Positions 1-11,106 of a stretch of DNA of 64,000 bases are shown piece after piece. This DNA is from Pseudocercospora fijiensis CIRAD86 (lineage: Eukaryota; Ascomycota; Dothideomycetes; Mycosphaerellales; Mycosphaerellaceae): the NCBI RefSeq assembly GCF_000340215.1, contig NW_006921537.1, positions 310,001-374,000 on the forward strand. The letters are read 5' to 3'. Under the pieces are notes generated by a model. That model searched no databases and had not been told where the DNA came from. It saw nothing but the letters and a program-made list of their open reading frames with translations. The translations under genes and the position numbers were made by a program. Within the stretch, counting starts at the first letter, position 1. Each line of letters begins with the position of its first letter.

Positions 1-2
1 AC

Positions 3-3000
3 GTGCACGGAGACTATTTCGATGACGGGTACGGCATGGCAAAGACAAAGCGAGTGGTCATGGTGCGAAATCCATCTGCGCCTGTGACCATCGCTCAGAC
101 CTCCAAGGCTGAGGCTATCAATTCTCACAACGTGCGGGAGAAGGGCGCAACGTCGCGACTAGAGATGGAACAACGACCGAGGACAACGGCGCCAGAGGGC
201 AATGGCCATCGACGGCCGCGTAACAGGGAAAGAACGGAGAGAGATAAGAAAGCAATGCTTTCGAAAGCGTTACAGAAGGCGAATACAGCCGTGCTGTTAG
301 ACAATGCCCAAAACTACGAGGGCGCGTTGGAAGCGTACAGTGATGCTTGTGACCTCCTGACGCAGGTGATGGAGCGCACTTCCGGCGAAGACGACAAGCG
401 GAAGCTGGATGCCATCCGTGTGACATACAGCAACCGCATGGACGAGTTGAACATGCTCGTGCAGGAGCGACCGCCCACGGCAGACGAGAGACCTCTGCCT
501 GCACGGCCAATGAGTGGTGATAGTGGGTCGTTGCGTGCAGCACCAGTGAGTCCTCTGAATGGGGCAGTGCAGGAGCAAGATGGAGGCATACACTCGAATA
601 CACCACGTGGACACGCAGACGCGCCGCGTCTGTCCTACTCTGGCACCGACCGGGACAGTTTCTTCGCGCGCACCATGGAGGCTGTGGAGACTAGCTTCAC
701 ATCTGAAGCGAATGACAGCCAAGCCCCGGCTGTGGCAGGCGCGGAGCCGGAACTGGCAACCACGTCAATACATCTCCCGCCTCCGCTGCCGGAAGACTCG
801 CGATATATGCCAAGACCCTTATCGCCAAAGAGGCCTTCACCAACAAGCGCCGAGTCGCCCAAGCTGAAGCCCCAATCGCAGACTTCTTGGAATGAATCCC
901 CAGAACAGCGGACGGAGGGGCCAAGAACAGCCTCACGGCAACGTGCGGGTAGTGATGGGAGCAAAGACACAACATCATGGTTGGACCCACTTGACGAATC
1001 CGGATCTTCGTCGTCGGACAGCGTGCACTCCAGGTCATCCCTGCAAGGCACCCGAAGGAAACACCTTCGAAGACTCAGCGGCGAGAGCGATGCTGACTTC
1101 GATGTTGCCTTCGATGCTGCTGTGGAAGCTGCCTATGATGAAGGCTTTGAGCCCGACTTGGATGCGCGCACAAAGCGCAAGCCTCCGCCAAAGCACGTGC
1201 CAAAGGATTCGATCCAGGTCCCGGCATCTGAGATTGAAGAAATACTGCCGGGCGAGTTTCACTCTGGCATGATGACCACGGAAGAGGATGAAGAAGAGGA
1301 GCGCATTCTAGATGAACTCGCCAGCGATTATGGCGGCGCTTTCGACTTCGATCTCAAGTCGAAGTCTGCAATACCGCGACAGTCTGATTCAAGTGCTTAT
1401 ACAAGAAGCACCTGGCAAAGCTCGCAAGTCTCCAATCGTGATACTGCAGCGACTTCGCTGTCCACAGTTGCCGAGGACGCGTTCTCGGGAAGGCTGTCCA
1501 AACCAGCAGCGCTGCGAGAAAGTACTGCATTACCGCCCCCGTCAGGCCCGCCACCACCAGCTCCGCCGCCAAGGTCATCACTTCCGCAGCCTCCAAATGC
1601 GGGCAGTCGACGTGAATCGAATGTTCGAAGTCGCGGACTTTCTGGCATGAATGCTAAGCAGCTTAAGATTGAGACTGCTAGAGAGCATGCCCTTCGCAAA
1701 CGAGCTTCGACTTTTCACCATACCACCAGTCCATTTCTGGAAGGCGATGAAACTAATGCTCATGAGTTAGACCTCACCAAACTCGGGGAGCCACTTGAGC
1801 GTACGGTGTCTGAGACGCAGCATGGGCATATTCTGCTGTCACCGTCATCGCTCGAGCTTCACGCCGCGCCTGACAAAAACTTAGATGACTATGACGCGTC
1901 AACGACAACTAACCACAGACCGAGCTATGAAGAGGCGCCTGGTGATCTGCCGCCTGGCACGAGACCTACATTGTTCAGAAAGAACAAATCTTCTGTGAGC
2001 TTGAGAGAGCATGCAGAGCATCAAATCCTCCTCGCGTCGCCGGATGTCGACTCAGGCATGTCCAATGCTACGCCTATGAGCTCAACGTTCATGAGTTTTG
2101 CCGCCAGACGTCACCACCCGCTTGCATCGCAAAGAGCCCAGCTGTCCTCTTATGGTCCCGCGGCGGTTGAGAATCACAAACTCGGAGGTGGTTATCATCT
2201 GTTCGATACCGCATTGACGGCGGCAGAGACACCTCTGTCACCAACATCGCCGAGCTCACCACTTCCAGCCGGCCTAGAATCGTGTCCGGAGTCTTTCTTG
2301 TTGAGACCGTTTTGGCTCATGCGCGCACTCTCCTCGACCATTGTCCACCCTCGCGGCGGCTTCTTGACCGCGAACCTGTTCGTGTCTCGCCAGGTCTGGG
2401 AGACATCAGGCGTGAAGTTGAAGCTAGTGGATGACAAGATTGCAAACTGTGATCTGCTGACGGCAGCGCTTGGTCACCTTGCAGGCGTCGACACGTTTGA
2501 TGCAGATGCGGTCATGGAAGAGCTGCAAAGCTTTGAAGAAGTCATGGAACGGGTACAACAGAGCCTCATCAAAAAGCTTGGTAGCGATGTGGGCGTGCAT
2601 GGAATTGCTGGGATGTTCAAAGATGCTTCAGCCGTGGCAAGCTCCACAGGCACATCATCGTCCGATGCGACTGGCGTGGCCGACAAGGCTGCGAAAAGCA
2701 ATTCTGGTAAGAGTTATCTCACCTCGTGGCGAAAGCTACGAAATAAGAGCTCCGGCACACCTCTTTCGGGTGGCGCACAAGTGCCGAGCACGAAACCAAA
2801 TGGCGAGAAAGAGATGTACACTATGCAATCAGTGCCAATGACGAGCTTCGTGCCCGTCGAACGTCGGGGCAACAAGAGAGAGGCGCGGAATCTTGTCTTT
2901 GAAGGTCCGAACAAGGAATACATGGGTTCCCTAGCCCGACTGTTCGACGGCGTGCAAATACTAGGTAAGTCAGCGCATCCACACTGAACATCCGCAGACC

Positions 3001-3391
3001 GCCCCCAAAGTCGAAGCGAGGGCTCTCACCGACTCAGGCATTGCCTATGTCGGGCCGCATCACGCAAAGTGGTCGGTTGGGTACGTGCATGTACGGCACA
3101 TGACGCGCATGCACGATATCCCTGCTTCGCCTAGCGTCGTCCAACACCTCTCTCCAAACTGTTACGCGAGGAACATCGGCTAACGTGATGCCCTGTGAAA
3201 CAGATCAAATCGCGCGTCAAGTCGAAGACCCAGGACTGAAGTACTCCTCGCCTACGCACGTCGGCCTCGAATTGAGCATTCGCCACGCAGCCGAGTTCTT
3301 TGGTTTCTTTGTTTGCCGCTTCGTACTCGCAGATCTGGGACTTCTCATGGACAAGTTTTTGAAGCGCGGTACGGAGTGGGTACTCGCGTGA
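3..3391 (+). CDS. MIT-domain protein (3' part, two exons seen)
   Basis: The frame is open at the left edge, so the true start may lie outside the window. Near residues 82-150 there is an MIT-type three-helix domain (start MLSKALQKAN, later YSNRMDELNML), a fold that binds ESCRT-III tails or microtubule-linked partners in endosomal sorting. A long Ser/Pro-rich disordered region follows, with a proline run (PPPSGPPPPAPPP). A conserved C-terminal helical domain begins near residue 745. I splice a 239-bp intron at 2965-3203 (GTAAGT...ACAG). This removes the stop at 2985 and joins FDGVQIL to a 62-codon terminal exon rich in aromatic and hydrophobic residues that ends at TGA 3389-3391. The intron join is my inference from phase and domain continuity. 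The role in vesicle traffic follows from the MIT family only. Confidence 0.8.
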
Positions 3392-6300
3392 GCGAGCGAT
3401 ACGAGACGAGGGAGAGAGAAAGAGAAAGAAAGAAAGGAAGAGAGAGAGACAGCCCTACCGACCACCCCTTACTTGATTGACAGACACCACATTCAACACA
3501 GAGAGGACTTTCCAGCTTCGAGCTGCTTTTTATCCCCAAAAAGAAGCGGAGGATTGAACTGAACGAACCATCACAAGAAACAGGAAAGAGAGAAGAGGAA
3601 AGAGATGATCTACTACCTACCTACTACTTCAGATTTTCCCCACCCGGCCACGTTGCGTCCTTCACTTGTACATTTTTTTTTCTCTGCCCAATGGTAGAAG
3701 AAGGCGGCGGCGGCGGCGGCGGCGGACGAGCTTCATGACCCAAAGACAATTTTTTTTTCATCTCATGTTGTCAACGAATGATCGATCGAAATTTTGAACA
3801 TCAACGTCAACATCAATAGGACCCTGGTGGGATTGATATTACAAACACTGTTCGCTTTTCTTTTTTGTTTTTTTTTTGCTTTGCTTTTCTGAAATGTTTG
3901 GTTTTTTTTGGAGAACTGCACGATACCATTTTGATTTTTTTTTTTGATTTTTTGATTTTTTTTTTCGCTAAGATGCGATGCTGCCATTACTTAATTTTTT
4001 TTTTTTAGATATTTATATTAGATAGCTAGATAGGGAAAGATAGGGAGGTTGTATTGTGTTGTATTGTATTAAGATCTCTATAGTAGGTCTACTTATATAA
4101 CGTGCGATAGTTATATATATATTTATTCTTCTATTCTTTTATAGATTTTGTTGTTAGAAGGGAATTTTTCTTCTTCTTTTTTTTACCCCTTTATCTTTTT
4201 TTCTTCGTTTATTATTTATTCTTATTCCTATAGTATAAAAAATCTTAATAAGAGTCGGCTTTCTTTATGCTTTTCTTATTATCGGTTAACTCCTTGCCCT
4301 TTTTTCTTTCTAGCCCCCTTGCCCTAACTAACTAGGATCTATATATCCTAGGATTCTTTTAAGAGGTTATATAATGAATTCGATAAAGCATGCTAATAAT
4401 CGAACTCTCATTATTATTATCACTACCGAGATCCTTATCCGGTTGTTTTATAAGAAGATTGAATTTGTGTCTATCTATCTACTAGGAGACCGAGAGAGAG
4501 AGAGAGAGAAGTTTTTTTTTTCTTTTTCTTCTCTCTTTGTCCGTCTATGCTGTTAGACAAGGTACTGTTTCTTCGATGGATAATGGGATTTTTTTTTCTC
4601 TCTCTCTAGGTCGGGATTCGACTCGAGACGCATTTTCTCTTCTTCTTCTTCGTATGGATCGGATAGGATTGTTTGCTTGTTTGCTTGCTTGCTTGCTTGT
4701 AGGGTTGGTTGGCTAGAGAGAAAGCAAGGTTTTGTTTGTGGGATGGTTGGTGGTATCAAAGGTTTGTGGATTGTGAGGTGCGATGCGATGCGAAGAGAAG
4801 AATGCATGGTCGATGTTGGGAGCGCTGACGTGCTGGAGATGATCCGATGTTGATGTTGATGAGGATTATAGAGATGTGCCTTCATTCCGTTTTAGGTAGT
4901 TTTGGAGGCTTGTCGTTTTTTCTTTTCTTTTTCGTTTTTGATATGCGATTTCGGCAGGAAGGAGTTTGATTCTGAGTCTGCTTCTTGGATTGATGCGTCG
5001 ATAGGTAGTGCATGATGTCGTCTGAGATTGTTTGGAGGAATTTCTCATATGGTCCCTCTTGTATCGGCTCATCGCTTTGGATTAAGGGAGCCTGGTGATG
5101 GTTTGTGGATTGAGTGACTTCGTAAAGTCTGTCCATCTTTGGACGTGATTCTTTCTGAGTAGTGGGATCTTGAATGAAGATGCACATTTTTTGCGAAGTA
5201 GATATCATCGAGGAACAAGTGATTGTTTGTGGACGGAAAGCGGAGAAGAAGGTAGTAGACGCGACGCGAAAGTAGAATCTTACTGTCAAGTCTACTACTG
5301 CAAGCAAACGGGAAAGCATGCTCTGAGTCTATTACTCCACCGAAATAAGTTATCCCTAGGACGCCGACGGGGTTCGGATGTCGTCTATTTGCTTTTTTCA
5401 TCACCCACGTCGAGGATTGTACAGTACGGTCATCCGGTAGCCAGCAATCAGGGCTGGGGCAAATGATAGGCTCGGTGGCAGCGTGTGTGCAATACAATAC
5501 ACACATTATTTGCTTTGCTTGCTAGTAGCGGTCGGATGATCTGACAGGTTTGCGATGCGGCGGCGGCACTGGGGAGCGTAAGCGAGCACCAAGCTTTGCA
5601 CGCGTGAGATCGCTTGCCCGTCGGGACAGGGTAGGGTTCACTCGGGTGGGTCATACCAGCATGGTGGTAGCGAGGTGAGTGAAAGTTGTTCAGGCGAGGT
5701 TTCTAGTGTTGTGGGTTTACAGCCCCTGAGAAATGGAGGTTGTGTACATAGTATATTATACTGGTGTACACCCATGGATACACATCGGGTATACCCGAAT
5801 ACCAGGATATCCGAGCAATATTAAGCAGCTTGGCGGGTTGTAGGCGGGATATCAGCGTATCCGATAACTCCGCCTTGTATATACACAACGAGCTCGCCTG
5901 AAAGGGTCGTATACATAGTGTATTACAGAGCGTGTACACCATCCACAGGTTTGTGGACCCCATCACTAGAGGTTTCATCGTTGCGACGGATGCGGTGCCG
6001 GGATCATCACTGAAGATCGACGTATGACTGCTTAGCGAGATGTGACGAGACGTCAGAGGGCAGACAGAAAAGAATGGGCAGTCGAATGGATGGTAGGAGT
6101 CGCTTGGCGGCAAGGCGGGTGGGTCGGCGCTGACTTTTGGATGATCGTGGGTGAGTGAATAATCAGGATATCCGATACACTGGGCGCCGCTTGTCGGTGG
6201 CGTCAAGTTTTATCGGACGAGCTTTTTGGACTTTTGCTGGTCAATAACTTAAGCCCACGCTTTGTTCTCTGGAGGTCCACAGGACTCGTAAAACTGTGCT

Positions 6301-6475
6301 TTGTTCTGGACCACTGTTATCCACGGAGAAAGCATTACTCGACCTCATAGCCGCCCGTCTGACTCGTGGAAGGAACGTGAACGACATGACGCAACGACTT
6401 GTTCAAGCCATTCTTATTCACTTGTAGATCGTCTTGAGATCTGCACTCCATCTCCTGCTGAGCACATCTTCACCC
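3392..6475. other. Gene-free region with simple repeats
   Basis: No convincing gene is seen on either strand. The stretch holds the 3' UTR of the MIT gene, a (GGC)n run at 3703-3725, many poly-T tracts between 3670 and 4010, an AT-rich segment at 4000-4380, a (GA)n run near 4491-4510 and a TTGC-type repeat near 4672-4700. The last 300 bp should contain the promoter of the P450 gene. Open frames on the minus strand between 4553 and 5506 have no recognisable domain and low-complexity composition. Confidence 0.6.
5733..5945. repeat. Imperfect direct repeat with a 12-bp palindrome
   Basis: A segment beginning GTGTACATAGTATATTATAC near 5735 recurs in diverged form near 5911 (GTATACATAGTGTATTAC), each followed by a GTGTACAC motif. 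Between the copies lies the perfect palindrome CGGGTATACCCG at 5786-5797. The origin is unknown; it may be a small degraded mobile element or an old tandem duplication. Confidence 0.4.
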
Positions 6476-8392
6476 ATGATCCCCTACGCTGTGCTTGTTG
6501 GCTGCATCGCCGTCGTGGTGACTTACATCGCGAACACGGTACGATGTTTCCAAAAGAACCTGGCGCTCGCGAAACAGAGCGGAATCCCATACATTGCGAT
6601 CCCGATATACACATTCAACCGCTTCTGGCTGGTCACCCACAAGCTATGGCTGCCCTTCATACGGAAGCTGCCTCATTCATGGACGAAAGACTGGATTGAC
6701 TTCCTCGTTCCTGAGTTCCCCTGGGATAAGAAATATGAGGGCCTCTTCAAGGCGCCTGGCACTGACATCATCTTGTTGGTGGCTCCTGGCGCCAACACTC
6801 TCTTGGTGGCAGATGCAGATTGCACGAGCCAAATTACTGCCCGACGGAATGATTTTCCTAAGCCGACATGGCTGTATACCAGCGTCGATTTGTTTGGCAA
6901 GAATGTCGTGTCCACGGAGGGTGCCAACTGGCGCCATCACCGGAAGATTACCAGTCCTCCATTCACCGAGAAGAACAATTGTCTAGTGTGGAAGGAGTCT
7001 CTTGAGCAGGCCGAGAGTATGATGGCTGGCTGGGTCGGCGGCAATAAGACTGACAGCGGCACGATATGGACCGTCGCCACCGAGGCAATGCGTTTGTCCT
7101 TGCATGTCATCAGTCGGGCAGGGTTCGGAGTCAAGCTCTTCTGGCCTCATGAGCAGAGTGTCACCGCCATTCCCCCAGGACATACCATGACCTACAAGGA
7201 TGCTCTCGAGACGCTTCTTCATAGCTTGATCCCGCTCATGCTGCTTCCTCGATGGCTTATGAAGCGGCTTCCTTCTGAAGGCCTCAAGCGAGCCGAACGA
7301 TCATTGACGGAATGGGGTCAATACATGCGTGAGATGTATGAGGAGAAGCGCAAAGAAGTGAAGCGCGGAGAGAGCACAGAAGGCATGGACCTCATGGGAG
7401 CACTTGTCAAGGGTTCCGGCCAAACAGAAGACGTCCTAAACAGCGACGTGGAGAAAGCTCAAGCCAAGCAGTTACTGACTGACGAAGAAATCATGGGCAA
7501 TTCCTTTGTCTTCATTCTCGCTGGCCACGAAACCGCAGCGAACACGATCCACTTCTCGACACTCTTCCTGGCCATGCACATGATTTCGCAGAAGCATTTG
7601 CAGGACGATCTGGACCGGATCCTCGGTGATCGTCCAGTCTCGGAGTGGGATTATGACAAAGATATGCCGAAACTGTTTGGCAGCATGTGCGGTGCAGTGA
7701 TGAACGAAGAGCTGAGACTGGTCGCCCCTGTCGTTGGCATCCCCAAGTGCACTGCCAAGGACAAGCCACAGGGACTCAATCTCAACGGAAGACATGTCGT
7801 TGTACCTCCAGGATGCTACGTGACTTTGAATACTGCAGCCGTCCATCGTAATCCTCAGTACTGGCCCCACACTTCCCTCGAAGACGTTTCGGAGTTCCGC
7901 CCCGAGCGTTGGCTTCTCGATCCTTCAAAGACAAACAGCAATACAGAAGACGACACGTACGACAAAGAAGAAGGTCTCGACCTCGACGGCCCAGATCAAC
8001 GTCCCGACACTGCCGCATCGCTTTACCGACCCCCCAAGGGAGCGTACGTCCCCTTCAGCGAAGGCTACCGCTCATGTCTCGGGCGACGATTCGCGCAGGT
8101 CGAGATCCTCGCTGTTCTGGCCGTCATGTTCAAGACCTGGTCCGTGGAGTTGGACGTCAGTGATTATCTCTCCGATTCCGAGTTCGAGAAGGCTTCCCAA
8201 GCGGAGAAGATCGCGGCTTGGGAGAAAGCTGATGCGAGAGCGAGAGAGTTGTTGAGGAATGGTATGGGTACTGTGATTACGATTCAGATGAGGGCTGGCA
8301 AGGTGCCGTTTAGGTTTGTGAAGCGTGGGAATGAGAGGTTTGGAGAGATTTTGGAGATTTCGGGGCTGAGGAGGGCGAAGGGTGATTGGTAG
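6476..8392 (+). CDS. Cytochrome P450 monooxygenase
   Basis: This is an intronless frame. I prefer the ATG at 6476 to the in-frame ATG at 6434, because it puts a hydrophobic anchor (MIPYAVLVGCIAVVVTYI) at the very N-terminus, as in microsomal class II P450s; this gives 638 residues. Counting from 6434, visible motifs are the I-helix AGHET at 363-367, the ExxR pair E425/R428, FRPERW, and the heme loop FSEGYRSCLG with Cys548 as thiolate ligand. An acidic insert of about 35 residues (NTEDDTYDKEEG and following) sits between PERW and the heme loop, longer than usual. The protein should hydroxylate or epoxidise a lipophilic substrate at the ER with NADPH-P450 reductase. The substrate cannot be read from sequence. 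It lies next to the relic of an alcohol oxidase and upstream of other oxidative genes. Confidence 0.92.
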   Translation: MIPYAVLVGCIAVVVTYIANTVRCFQKNLALAKQSGIPYIAIPIYTFNRFWLVTHKLWLPFIRKLPHSWTKDWIDFLVPEFPWDKKYEGLFKAPGTDIILLVAPGANTLLVADADCTSQITARRNDFPKPTWLYTSVDLFGKNVVSTEGANWRHHRKITSPPFTEKNNCLVWKESLEQAESMMAGWVGGNKTDSGTIWTVATEAMRLSLHVISRAGFGVKLFWPHEQSVTAIPPGHTMTYKDALETLLHSLIPLMLLPRWLMKRLPSEGLKRAERSLTEWGQYMREMYEEKRKEVKRGESTEGMDLMGALVKGSGQTEDVLNSDVEKAQAKQLLTDEEIMGNSFVFILAGHETAANTIHFSTLFLAMHMISQKHLQDDLDRILGDRPVSEWDYDKDMPKLFGSMCGAVMNEELRLVAPVVGIPKCTAKDKPQGLNLNGRHVVVPPGCYVTLNTAAVHRNPQYWPHTSLEDVSEFRPERWLLDPSKTNSNTEDDTYDKEEGLDLDGPDQRPDTAASLYRPPKGAYVPFSEGYRSCLGRRFAQVEILAVLAVMFKTWSVELDVSDYLSDSEFEKASQAEKIAAWEKADARARELLRNGMGTVITIQMRAGKVPFRFVKRGNERFGEILEISGLRRAKGDW

Positions 8393-8837
8393 AGAGTGGC
8401 TTGCAATGATGAACCGGGTGAGATCCTATGCAGCAAAGATAATATGAGGCTCGTGGTCACGGCTGTCAGGAGGACTGCTAAGATGATGACTGCTACCCAC
8501 TCCCAGTCGAGACACTTGGTATCGTACGGGCGAGAATGCTTGATGGTCATTCGAGTCAGTCACATTCCAATTCCCGATCGACAGCAAGCGATTGGTCATG
8601 AGTGCGACAAGAGGTGCCAACGGCATGATTGCCCGAGTAAGTGAACGCTTTAATCGTGTTGAGCTTTACTTCTAGTCTAACTTGATAGCCGACGGCATTA
8701 CGACCGAGGCAAAAGTTTTTGCGAGGCAGTACTTTATAGTTAGTAAAAAATTATAAAAAGCCAGCAAAGTCGAACGATTTCAAAACCTCACCCAACACCC
8801 AAACTCGAAAATTTCTAGCAATCGACCTAGTTACAAC

Positions 8838-9300
8838 CTAGGCAGCCTTGATCCCTAATTCCTTCATAAAAACATCCGCCGCCTTCTCCCCAATCATCAG
8901 CGCAGTATTGTTCGTATTCGCCCCAACATTCGCCGGCGGCACGCTCAAATCCGCCAACTTCAACTTCTGGATCCTATATACTCCTAGCGTGCCATTGACC
9001 ACCCCTCCCTTCTCCCTCGGCGCCATCTTACACGTGCCCAAAGAATGCCCGTGATAAGTCTCGAACTGGAGGAGGTCAGCTTTTCGCACTGGAAATGAAC
9101 GGTGATCGAAAGTACCTTTTTCAAGTAAGGATAAAGCTCGTTGGAAGACCATCCAGGGGTATTCCACGAATCGAAATCGCTTCTTTTGGCTCTGGTATAT
9201 ACCATCCAATTAATGCTGGGCACTTCGCTGGTTGGGCCTTTTCCAGACCGCAGTCGCTGGACGAGAGCTTCTAGGATAGTGTGATATCGTGACGCCTACA
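8838..9300 (-). pseudogene. GMC alcohol-oxidase relic with internal deletion
   Basis: On the minus strand an N-terminal GMC segment (INWMVYTRA, then SDFDSWNTPGW and LYPYLKK) runs into a likely intron (GTACTTTC...CTCCAG, about 9111-9062). After that come FETYHG and, immediately, the C-terminal GMC signature HSLGTCKMAP...LADLSVPP...NTNNTALMIGEKAADVF. In intact GMC oxidases some 300 or more residues lie between these two blocks, so most of the substrate domain is missing. Upstream of INWM the FAD-binding N-terminus (GxGxxG) and the usual GGGSS motif are absent or scrambled. The block order resembles fungal alcohol (methanol-type) oxidases. The end toward 9300 is approximate. Confidence 0.8.
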
Positions 9301-9732
9301 TTTGATATATAGGCGCCGTTGCGCGTTCATCGTATCCAGTATCCACCCAAGAACCGAGGAACCCAATCTCTTGCATGTGCTTCCTCGCACAAGCTGTGGA
9401 TCATGTCTTCCTCGTGCTGCTCAGTTCATTCTCCCGGTGGCATTGTCCCCGATATGCGCCGGCAGTCTGAACAGCATACACGTAGCATCGTCAATGCTAC
9501 GCAGGTCCGAGAAATATCAGGTCGGCCGAGCGCGTAGCGTCTATGAATGGGTCGGCTTTGGGGTGTTTGGTGAGGCTGGATAGGGAGGAGAGGGTGTTGG
9601 AGAGTATGTGGGTCGGCGACTACGAAGATCTGGTTTGGAAGAATGCTGGTGGCTCGGTCATTCCCCCGTGCAAGACCCGGGTCCGTCATGTCATGGCTTG
9701 GCGCTCGCCTCAAAGACGGAGCTCCATACACA
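9301..9732. other. Intergenic sequence, no gene seen
   Basis: Short frames occur on both strands but none shows a domain. It may contain further decayed sequence of the adjacent alcohol-oxidase relic, but I could not recognise the FAD-binding N-terminus in any frame. Confidence 0.4.
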
Positions 9733-11106
9733 CCAGATTGTCAATGAAGAATTCACAACGCAATCTTTGCCCCTACAAGTTCTTTTTAATATATCTTTTT
9801 ATCTAGAGGAGTTATAGCTTAATAATATAGGACAAAGATACTCTAATTTATGTATATCTTTGGAAAATATTAAAATTTCTAGTCGTTACCTCCTAAATTA
9901 ATAAGCTATATAGCTTAAAACTCTAAGTTAGAGATTTTAGAATTTTAGCGTTTTCTTAAGTCTTAATATACTATTTTTAGTAATCTAAAAACTAGGCCTT
10001 ATAGTTTTACTTAATAAAAATCTATTTTGAGATTTCTCTCGTAATATAGCTACTATTAGTTATATAATCTAGAATTTAAAACTTAAATTCTTCTTAGGTT
10101 CCCTTTCGTATATCTTTTTCTTTAGACGAGTTATAGCTTAGTAATATAAGACAAAAATAATCTGTTTTTAATCTAGTATTAGAAAATTACTAAAATTATT
10201 ATAGCTATCTACTAGGATTAGCCTAAAATTCTAGAATAAAGATTTTAAGACTTTTGCTTTTTTTAAGCCTTAGTATACTATTTTTAGTAATCTAAAACCT
10301 AAACCTAATAGTTTTACCTAGTAGAAATCTATATTAGAGCTTTTACTTTAAATAAGCTATAAATAGTCTTATAACTTAGAAAAGAATATTCTTAAGAATT
10401 GTAAACTTTAAATTGCTAAGCCTACAATTGTTAAGAATATTCGCTTTAGGATTTTAAGACTAATAGTAAGCGTATTAAAATAAGAATCTTAAAATATATT
10501 TATAATAGGTAAAACTTTTAGGTCTAGGTTTTAGATTACTAAAAATAGTATATTAAGGCTTAATAAATACTAAAATCTTAAAATCTTTACCTAAGAGTTT
10601 TAGGCTAATCTCAGTAGATAGCTATAATAGTTTTAGTTATTTTCTAAAAATATATAAGAGTTAAAGTATATTTGTCTTATATTACTAAGCTATAGCTCTT
10701 CTAAATAAAATGATAAACTAACGAGAATATAGTAAGAAAATAATATTCCTTTCTAGATTATATTACTAATAGTTTATATACTAATATATAAATTTAGATT
10801 TAGATTTTTATAAGGTAAAACTATAAGATCTAGATTTTAGATTACTAAAAATAGTATGCTAAGGCCTCAAAAATGCTAAAATTGTTAAACTTCTAAATTA
10901 GACTTTTAGGCTATATAGTCTATAAATTCAATAGGTAACGACTAGAAATTTTATTATTTTCTAAAAATAGATACAAATTGAAGTATTTTTGTTCTATATT
11001 GTTAAGCTATAACTCCTCTATATAAAAAGATATATTAAAAAGAACTTGAAGGAGCAAAGATTGCGTTGTTGTCGCTACGGTCAGAAGTGCTGTATTGACA
11101 ATCTGG
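9733..11106. mobile_element. AT-rich fold-back (MITE-like) element, 1.37 kb
   Basis: The two ends are inverted copies. CCAGATTGTCAAT at 9733-9745 matches ATTGACAATCTGG at 11094-11106, followed inward on both sides by ACAACGCAATCTTTG and a block ending GAGTTATAGCTTA. The inverted homology continues to a centre near 10419 (AAGAATATTC on both sides), so the whole element is one long imperfect palindrome. Each arm also contains two direct copies of a unit of about 319 bp (GTTATAGCTTA at 9811 and 10130 on the left; its complement near 10686 and 11003 on the right), giving an order +,+,-,-. There is no coding capacity. Composition is strongly A+T, consistent with RIP. Confidence 0.8.

Noticed and set aside
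118..2923. Many open frames antisense to or overlapping the MIT gene
   Set aside because: They are shadows of the long coding frame; no domains and no splice structure.
4553..5506. Overlapping minus-strand frames of up to 145 codons
   Set aside because: Low-complexity composition, no recognised motifs, no consistent exon structure.
9426..9817. Small proteins ending in ISFYLEEL on both sides of the fold-back element
   Set aside because: The similarity of the two frames is simply the terminal inverted repeat read on opposite strands.
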